64,000 bases of DNA from Oceanospirillaceae bacterium (GTDB lineage: Bacteria > Pseudomonadota > Gammaproteobacteria > Pseudomonadales > Oceanobacteraceae), in assembly GCA_002724925.1 (NCBI GenBank), contig PBQA01000034.1:1-64000 (forward strand), in the 5' to 3' direction. Of the stretch, positions 58,919-64,000 are shown piece by piece; positions within the stretch are counted from its first letter, which is position 1; each line of letters begins with the position of its first letter. The position numbers and the translations under genes were made by a program. Under the pieces are notes generated by a model. The model saw only the letters and a list, made by a program, of their open reading frames with translations. It was not told the DNA's origin and did not search any database.

Positions 58919-59437
58919 ATGTCCGAAAGTATCCACAATAAACTGAAGCGCGTGCGTAAGCCTCGCGTACACATCACATATGATGTTGAAACGAATGGCG
59001 CTGAAGTTAAAAAAGAACTGCCGTTTGTCGCAGGTGTCATGGGTGACTACTCAGGTGATAACGCTGAAAACCGCAAGGCACTGAAAGAGCGTAAATTCGT
59101 TCAGGTTGATCGCGATAACTTCAATGAAGTGATGGCTAAAGTTAATCCGAAACTGAACCTGCAGGTTGAAAACACACTGGCAGGCGACGGCAATACCATG
59201 GCTGTGGATCTGGACTTCCGTAAAATGGATGACTTCACACCGGAAGCGATCGTAGAGCAGGTTGAGCCATTGAAACAGCTGCTGGACGCGCGTAACAAAC
59301 TGCGTGACCTGCTGAGCAAAGCAGATCGCTCTGAAGAGCTGGAAACGGTTCTTGAACAAATTCTGAAAAACACTGACAACATCACTGAGATTTCTCAGCA
59401 GCTGGGTGTTGGCGAAAGCAAAGAAGGAGCTGAGTAA
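58919..59437 (+). CDS. tssB: T6SS sheath small subunit TssB
   Basis: 172 residues with the family pattern [54 protein letters not shown] and [20 protein letters not shown]. TssB pairs with TssC to form the contractile sheath. Its final base overlaps the first base of the tssC start codon (TAATG), giving coupled, equimolar synthesis. Confidence 0.97.
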   Translation: MSESIHNKLKRVRKPRVHITYDVETNGAEVKKELPFVAGVMGDYSGDNAENRKALKERKFVQVDRDNFNEVMAKVNPKLNLQVENTLAGDGNTMAVDLDFRKMDDFTPEAIVEQVEPLKQLLDARNKLRDLLSKADRSEELETVLEQILKNTDNITEISQQLGVGESKEGAE

Positions 59438-60921
59438 TGAGTACTGAAGTCGAAGCTGCGGTAGGCGCAGAAGCGGAAGAACAGTCGGTTAGTCTGCTTG
59501 AACAGGCAATTACCTACACCAAGCAAACTGGCCGTGAAGAAACTGAAGACCTGCTGGCAAACCTGACCGAACAGGTTCTGAAAGGTACTGTTACCTGGGA
59601 TCGTAACCTGACCAATACAATTAAGCAGGCAATTACTGCGATTGATCAGGCGATGTCAAAACAGCTCAGCGCTGTATTGCATGACGAAAAATTCCAGAAG
59701 CTCGAAGGCTCATGGCGCGGTCTGAACCACCTCGTGATGAACAGCGAAACGGGTGCAACTCTGAAAATCCGCATGCTTAACCTGAGTAAGCGTGAGCTTT
59801 TCCGTGACCTTGATAAGGCGGTTGAGTTCGACCAGAGCCAGATCTTCAAAAAGATCTACGAAGAAGAATTCGGTACAGCGGGTGGTGAGCCATACGGCTG
59901 CATGATCGGAGACTTTGAGTTCACTAATCACCCTGAAGATATCGACCTGCTGAGTAACATGTCTAACGTTGCTGCGGCTGGTTTCTGTCCGTTTATTTCA
60001 GCGGCGGGCTCCGGCATGTTCGGTTTTGATGACTTTACTGAGTTGTCTAAGCCACGTGATCTGGGCGGTATTTTCGAGTCTCAGGAATACATCAAATGGC
60101 GCAGCTTCCGTGACAGCGAAGATTCACGCTTTGTCACTCTGGTTATGCCACGTGTTCTGGCACGTACTCCATACGGTGCGGCGTCTAAACCCGTTGAAGC
60201 CTTCAATTTCGAAGAGTTTGATCTGGACGAGTCTGGCATGTCGAAAGCAACTGAGCACGACGATTACTGCTGGATGAACGCGTCTTATGTAATGGGTACC
60301 ACCCTGACACGTGCGTTCTCTGAAAACTCCTGGTGTACTGCGATTCGTGGTGCCGAAGGTGGTCGTGTTGATGGCCTGCCGACGCACATCTTCAAGAGTG
60401 ATGATGGTGATACTGACCAGAAGTGTCCTACTGAAGTAGGTATCACTGACCGTCGTGAAGCTGAGTTGTCTAACCAGGGCTTCCTGCCACTGTGTCACTA
60501 CAAAAATACAGATTACTCTGTGTTCTTTGGTGCTCAGTCTACTCAGAAGCAGAAAGTATTTGATGATCCGGATGCCACTGCAAACGCGTCGATCTCTGCT
60601 CGTCTGCCATATCTGATGGCGACTTCACGTATTGCTCATTACCTGAAAGTAATGGCGCGTGACAAAGTAGGTTCGTTCATGCAAGCAGAAAACTGCGAGC
60701 GTTGGTTGAATCAGTGGATTGCCCAGTACACCAACGGCAACCCAGATGCGTCTGCTGAAATGAAAGCCAAGTACCCACTGGCTGAAGCTCGCGTTGAAGT
60801 TAAGGAGATTCCAGGTTCTCCAGGTGCATACAGCGCCGTTGCTTACCTGAAGCCTTGGCTGCAAATGGAAGAGCTGACAACTTCTCTGCGTATGGTTGCG
60901 AATATTCCGCAGCCTAAGTAA
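59437..60921 (+). CDS. tssC: T6SS sheath large subunit TssC
   Basis: 494 residues, normal length. Landmarks: [95 protein letters not shown] and a C-terminal [20 protein letters not shown]. It is the structural sheath protein. A strong terminator follows, and then a second tssC-like gene. Confidence 0.97.
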   Translation: MSTEVEAAVGAEAEEQSVSLLEQAITYTKQTGREETEDLLANLTEQVLKGTVTWDRNLTNTIKQAITAIDQAMSKQLSAVLHDEKFQKLEGSWRGLNHLVMNSETGATLKIRMLNLSKRELFRDLDKAVEFDQSQIFKKIYEEEFGTAGGEPYGCMIGDFEFTNHPEDIDLLSNMSNVAAAGFCPFISAAGSGMFGFDDFTELSKPRDLGGIFESQEYIKWRSFRDSEDSRFVTLVMPRVLARTPYGAASKPVEAFNFEEFDLDESGMSKATEHDDYCWMNASYVMGTTLTRAFSENSWCTAIRGAEGGRVDGLPTHIFKSDDGDTDQKCPTEVGITDRREAELSNQGFLPLCHYKNTDYSVFFGAQSTQKQKVFDDPDATANASISARLPYLMATSRIAHYLKVMARDKVGSFMQAENCERWLNQWIAQYTNGNPDASAEMKAKYPLAEARVEVKEIPGSPGAYSAVAYLKPWLQMEELTTSLRMVANIPQPK

Positions 60922-60930
60922 GCAGATATC

Positions 60931-60950
60931 GGGGGCCTCAGGCCCCCTTT
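60931..60950 (+). terminator. Terminator between tssC and the second tssC-like gene
   Basis: GGGGGCC-TCA-GGCCCCC followed by TTTATAATTTC. It probably lowers expression of the downstream genes relative to the abundant sheath proteins. Confidence 0.8.
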
Positions 60951-60975
60951 ATAATTTCTTCTTTAGAGGTTTTCC

Positions 60976-62487
60976 GTGCTGAACGATTCCGCAGGCATGG
61001 CTGTCATGTCAGAGAATCCTTCGCCAACCCTTTCATCGGACGAAATACCCCTCGCGGATATTTATTCTTTCCTTTCTGAAAACGATGATGTGGAGGCGTT
61101 TCGCCGTTGGGTCGAATTATCGTCACCTGCCGATACGTCACGTCTGGAACCTTGTCGCTGGCTTGCACAGCAAATTGCTTTTATTGATGAGCTGATCTCT
61201 GAGCAGATCGATGCGGTATTGCACAACAATCGCTTTCAGGCACTTGAAGCATCATGGCGTGGCCTCTGGTTTCTAATTGATGCCGTTGTTAATCCTGAAA
61301 ATACCAAAATCAGATTACTGGATGTCAGTTGGAAAGATCTCGCTCGTGATATGGAACGTGCGCCAGATTTTGATCAAAGCGGTTTATTTCACCTGATTTA
61401 TAACGAAGAGTTCGGTACGCCTGGTGGTGAACCCTTCAGTGTCCTTTTGGGTGACTATTACGTTGCGCACAGGCCCTACGAAGATCATCGCATTGACGAT
61501 GTTTTCACTCTACAGGGTATCAGTCGAGCTGCAGCTGCTGCTTTTTGTCCGTTTGTCTGCAGTGCAGCACCTCAACTCTTCGGTCTGGATAACTTCGATA
61601 ACCTGGGTTTGCATATTAACGTTGATGAGATTTTCCGATCTCATGATTACGTGCGCTGGCGCTCAATGCGGGAGCACGACGATAGTCGTTTTCTTGCGCT
61701 GACATTACCCCAGGTATTGATACGTGAGCCGTACAAGGATAATCGCCGTTCGCGCCGGGGCTTGCGTTTCAATGAAAATGTTGCCGGCAAAGACAATCGC
61801 AAATACTTGTGGGGCAACGCCTGCTTCGCTCTCGGAACGGTGCTGATCAGGGAGTTTTCCGAGGTCGGTTGGTTCAGCCATATACGGGGCGTTCCGCGCG
61901 ATCATTATGGCGGCGGGCTGGTGACGCAGTTTCCTACACCTGCGTATCGTACCGATTCATCGCGCGCGATGGTGAAAATGTCGACGTCTGTCACCGTGAC
62001 CGATCAGTTAGAGCGTGAACTGAGTGATTATGGAATGATCGCGCTTTGTCACTGCTTCCAGACGCCTTACGCCGTATTTAATAATTGCCCGTCGCTGCAG
62101 ATCCCGAAGGTGTATGCGAAGAAATCGGCAACGGCTAACGCACGTATCAGTTCGATGTTGCAGCAGATATTGTGTGGCTCGCGCGTGGCTCAGTACATCA
62201 AAGTGATTGTTCGCGATAAGGTCGGTTCATATACCACTGCCGAATCATGTGAGCGCTTCTTACAGAACTGGTTAGATCAATATACGACGGGTCGGGATGA
62301 CCTGTCGTGGGAAATGATGGCACGGTACCCCTTGCGGGAAGCTCGCGTTGTGGTCGATGAAGATCCGTCAAATCCCGGTTACTACTCAAGCCTGGTACAT
62401 CTGAAGACGCACTACTCAGTAGATCATTTGGTGTCAGAACTTAAGCTCACGACTGCGTTAAGTCAGATTGATATTGGCAAGGTATGA
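60976..62487 (+). CDS. Second TssC-like protein (ImpD-type paralogue)
   Basis: 503 residues from GTG 60976 (AGAGG six bases upstream). It is clearly homologous to TssC along its length: EQIDAVLHNNRFQALEASWR, YNEEFGTPGGEPFSVLLGDY, VRWRSMREHDDSRFLALTLP, IKVIVRDKVGSYTTAESCER and EARVVVDEDPSNPGYYSSLV. The N-terminal 70 residues differ, and LGLHINVDEIFRSHDY replaces the TssC sheath stretch. Only one tssB is present. Such paralogues (ImpD) accompany some T6SS; they may cap or modify the sheath. A terminator separates it from tssC, implying lower dose. Confidence 0.88.
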   Translation: MLNDSAGMAVMSENPSPTLSSDEIPLADIYSFLSENDDVEAFRRWVELSSPADTSRLEPCRWLAQQIAFIDELISEQIDAVLHNNRFQALEASWRGLWFLIDAVVNPENTKIRLLDVSWKDLARDMERAPDFDQSGLFHLIYNEEFGTPGGEPFSVLLGDYYVAHRPYEDHRIDDVFTLQGISRAAAAAFCPFVCSAAPQLFGLDNFDNLGLHINVDEIFRSHDYVRWRSMREHDDSRFLALTLPQVLIREPYKDNRRSRRGLRFNENVAGKDNRKYLWGNACFALGTVLIREFSEVGWFSHIRGVPRDHYGGGLVTQFPTPAYRTDSSRAMVKMSTSVTVTDQLERELSDYGMIALCHCFQTPYAVFNNCPSLQIPKVYAKKSATANARISSMLQQILCGSRVAQYIKVIVRDKVGSYTTAESCERFLQNWLDQYTTGRDDLSWEMMARYPLREARVVVDEDPSNPGYYSSLVHLKTHYSVDHLVSELKLTTALSQIDIGKV

Positions 62488-62490
62488 TGA

Positions 62491-62970
62491 ATGTCTGAAT
62501 TAAAAGATAAGCCTCTGGTCGCGCCTCTCCTTGATCGTTTTCTTGAACAGAACAAAGGCACGGACTTTCGTCAGAGTCATCAAATTGTGCGCAGCCTGCG
62601 GGAAAGTATACGACGCGATCTTGAGAATTTGTTTAACACCCGTTATTGCTGTGTGTCGCCGCCAGCGGGATACAGCCATCTTGATGATTGTGTGTTGAAT
62701 TATGGCTTGCCAGATTTATCGACGATCAACATGACCTCGTTCGATAGTCGTAACGAATTCTGCCGTCGGATTGAAAAGGCAGTAAAGCGTTTCGAGCCAA
62801 GGATTCGTTCAGTCAAGGTGAAAACCGACATGGCGATCGATAACGAAGACCCGACGATCCGTTTTAGGGTTGAGGCAACGCTCAACGTAAATCCGCTGCA
62901 AGAAATGATTATATTTGAATCGGCGCTAAACCCCGTCAATCAGACGGTGAATGTTTCGGAGATTTTCTGA
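62491..62970 (+). CDS. tssE: T6SS baseplate protein TssE
   Basis: 159 residues of the gp25-like family: APLLDRFLEQNK, LRESIRRDLENLFNTRYCCV, YSHLDDCVLNYGLPDLSTIN, KAVKRFEPRIRSVKV and a terminal FRVEATLNVNP. TssE is the baseplate wedge that starts sheath polymerisation. It begins four bases after the tssC-like gene. An hcp gene, often found between tssC and tssE, is absent. Confidence 0.94.
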   Translation: MSELKDKPLVAPLLDRFLEQNKGTDFRQSHQIVRSLRESIRRDLENLFNTRYCCVSPPAGYSHLDDCVLNYGLPDLSTINMTSFDSRNEFCRRIEKAVKRFEPRIRSVKVKTDMAIDNEDPTIRFRVEATLNVNPLQEMIIFESALNPVNQTVNVSEIF

Positions 62971-62972
62971 TT

Positions 62973-64000
62973 ATGAGCGACAGGCTCTTATATCATTACG
63001 AAAAAGAACTGGCGTTTATTAAGCAGTCGGCCAGTGATTTTGCACGTCAGCATCCATCGGTCGCTGAAAGCCTCAAGCTGGGCAACGACTCAGTTGATGA
63101 TCCGCTGGTATCGCGTCTGCTTTCCGGCTTCGCCTTCTTGAATGCGCGTATTCAGCAGAAGCTGAGTGATGATTTTCCTGAATTGACGGATGCCATGCTG
63201 GAGACGCTTTATCCGCATTATCTGCGTCCGGTTCCATCCATGGCGATTACTCAGTTTGCTCCACTTGATGACCTGGACTCTCCCGTTCAGATTCCGGCGG
63301 GTACCTTGCTCGATACTGACTCAGATGGCGAAGAGTGCCGGTTCACGACGTCTTATCCGGTAGAGTTGTTACCCTTGAAGGTCGAGACCGCTCAATTAAT
63401 GCCCCGACCATTCGTTGCACCGGGCAGTCTGGAAGTGCAGGGTGCTGCGGCCGTACTCAAGGTCTCTTTCAGAACGTTGAGTGATGATCTCGTTCTGAAT
63501 GAAATGGATTTCTCAAAGATTCGCCTGTTTCTTAAAGGGCAGCTACCGCATGTCCATCCGCTGTATGACTTATTGTTAACCAAGTGTTTTAAAGTTGTTG
63601 TCGCCAATGGTGAGTCTGATGTCGCTCCCGTTTTCCTGAACTCCGATTGTCTGGAGCAGGTTGGCTTTGGAATTGACGAAGGCATGCTGCCTTACCCGCC
63701 CAACTCTTTCGCCGGTTACCGGCTATTAACTGAGTTTTTTGCATTTCAGGAGAAGTTCCAATTCATTGATCTGACTCAGCTCGATGTCGCAATGAATGAG
63801 TCTTACACCAATACGCTGAATGTTTATTTTTATTTGCGTGAGAGTGACTCAGAGCTTGAGCACCAGGTGAATGCTGGGATGTTTGCACTCGGGTGTACAC
63901 CGATCGTAAATATATTCGAGACGACCGCTGACCCTGTTGCTTTAACGCACACGGAGTCGCGTTACCCGGTTGTTCCGGACTCCCGGCGTCGAGATGGCCT
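62973..64000 (+). CDS. tssF: T6SS baseplate protein TssF (5' part, runs off the window)
   Basis: Start ATG at 62973, two bases after tssE; 342 codons are visible and the frame is open to the edge. It opens MSDRLLYHYEKELAFIKQSA with SDFARQHPSVAESL, SRLLSGFAFLNARIQQKLSD and DFPELTDAMLETLYPHYLRP, the TssF/VasA signature. TssF forms wedge complexes with TssG and TssE. tssG, tssH, hcp and vgrG would be expected beyond the edge. Confidence 0.95.
   Translation, partial: MSDRLLYHYEKELAFIKQSASDFARQHPSVAESLKLGNDSVDDPLVSRLLSGFAFLNARIQQKLSDDFPELTDAMLETLYPHYLRPVPSMAITQFAPLDDLDSPVQIPAGTLLDTDSDGEECRFTTSYPVELLPLKVETAQLMPRPFVAPGSLEVQGAAAVLKVSFRTLSDDLVLNEMDFSKIRLFLKGQLPHVHPLYDLLLTKCFKVVVANGESDVAPVFLNSDCLEQVGFGIDEGMLPYPPNSFAGYRLLTEFFAFQEKFQFIDLTQLDVAMNESYTNTLNVYFYLRESDSELEHQVNAGMFALGCTPIVNIFETTADPVALTHTESRYPVVPDSRRRDG

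Overview
The window looks like the chromosome of a marine gammaproteobacterium of the Oceanospirillales/Pseudomonadales type. The main support is gene order. pstSCAB-phoU, a CheY-like regulator with cysZ, phoBR, ubiAC, rubredoxin and its reductase, HU, an HDOD protein, recG and oxyR follow one another much as they do in Pseudomonas. The genus cannot be fixed from sequence alone; a Thalassolituus-like hydrocarbonoclastic bacterium would fit.

Layout. (1) 1-2542 is a small accessory zone. It holds an IS3-family remnant, two complete toxin-antitoxin (TA) modules, REP-like palindromes, and three 3' ends of the same acyl-CoA thioesterase gene, only the last of which belongs to a full gene. (2) 2626-4537 is a TRAP transporter (dctM, dctQ) without its binding protein. 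(3) 4704-13442 is a phosphate-starvation block: Pho boxes, pstS-pstC-pstA-pstB-phoU, a porin with its own Pho box, and a phoB/phoR pair. (4) 13573-15030 holds tRNA-Thr(TGT), a small GspE-N-like gene and a long gene-free stretch. On the minus strand that stretch carries a CsrB/RsmZ-like RNA with GGA-loop hairpins and a GacA-type upstream site. (5) 15033-31443 is conserved core: trmH, cysZ, a response regulator, a second phoBR pair with a Pho box, ubiCA, rubredoxin and reductase, hupB, transport and envelope genes, recG, oxyR and a nucleotide-sugar-epimerase-like gene. (6) 31563-45897 is abgT followed by an 11.7 kb gene for an exported Ca-binding RHS polymorphic toxin, a probable immunity gene, and a scar in which a second RHS core is fused in frame to a second abgT 3' end. 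(7) 45904-64000 is a type VI secretion cluster: a kinase (minus strand), then tagH, tssJ, tssK, tssL, tssM, tagF, tssA, tssB, tssC, a second tssC-like gene, tssE and the start of tssF, which runs off the window.

How it fits together. The Pho genes form one regulon with two apparent PhoBR pairs. The T6SS cluster carries the kinase/FHA/TagF parts of a threonine-phosphorylation control pathway. A predicted CsrA-sequestering RNA would be a typical post-transcriptional controller of secretion and surface functions, though no direct link is visible here. The most unusual feature is that two unrelated toxin loci (the TA modules and the RHS toxin with its immunity gene) both sit between duplicated, diverged 3' ends of a neighbouring metabolic or transport gene.

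All family assignments come from reading the translations; no database search was run.
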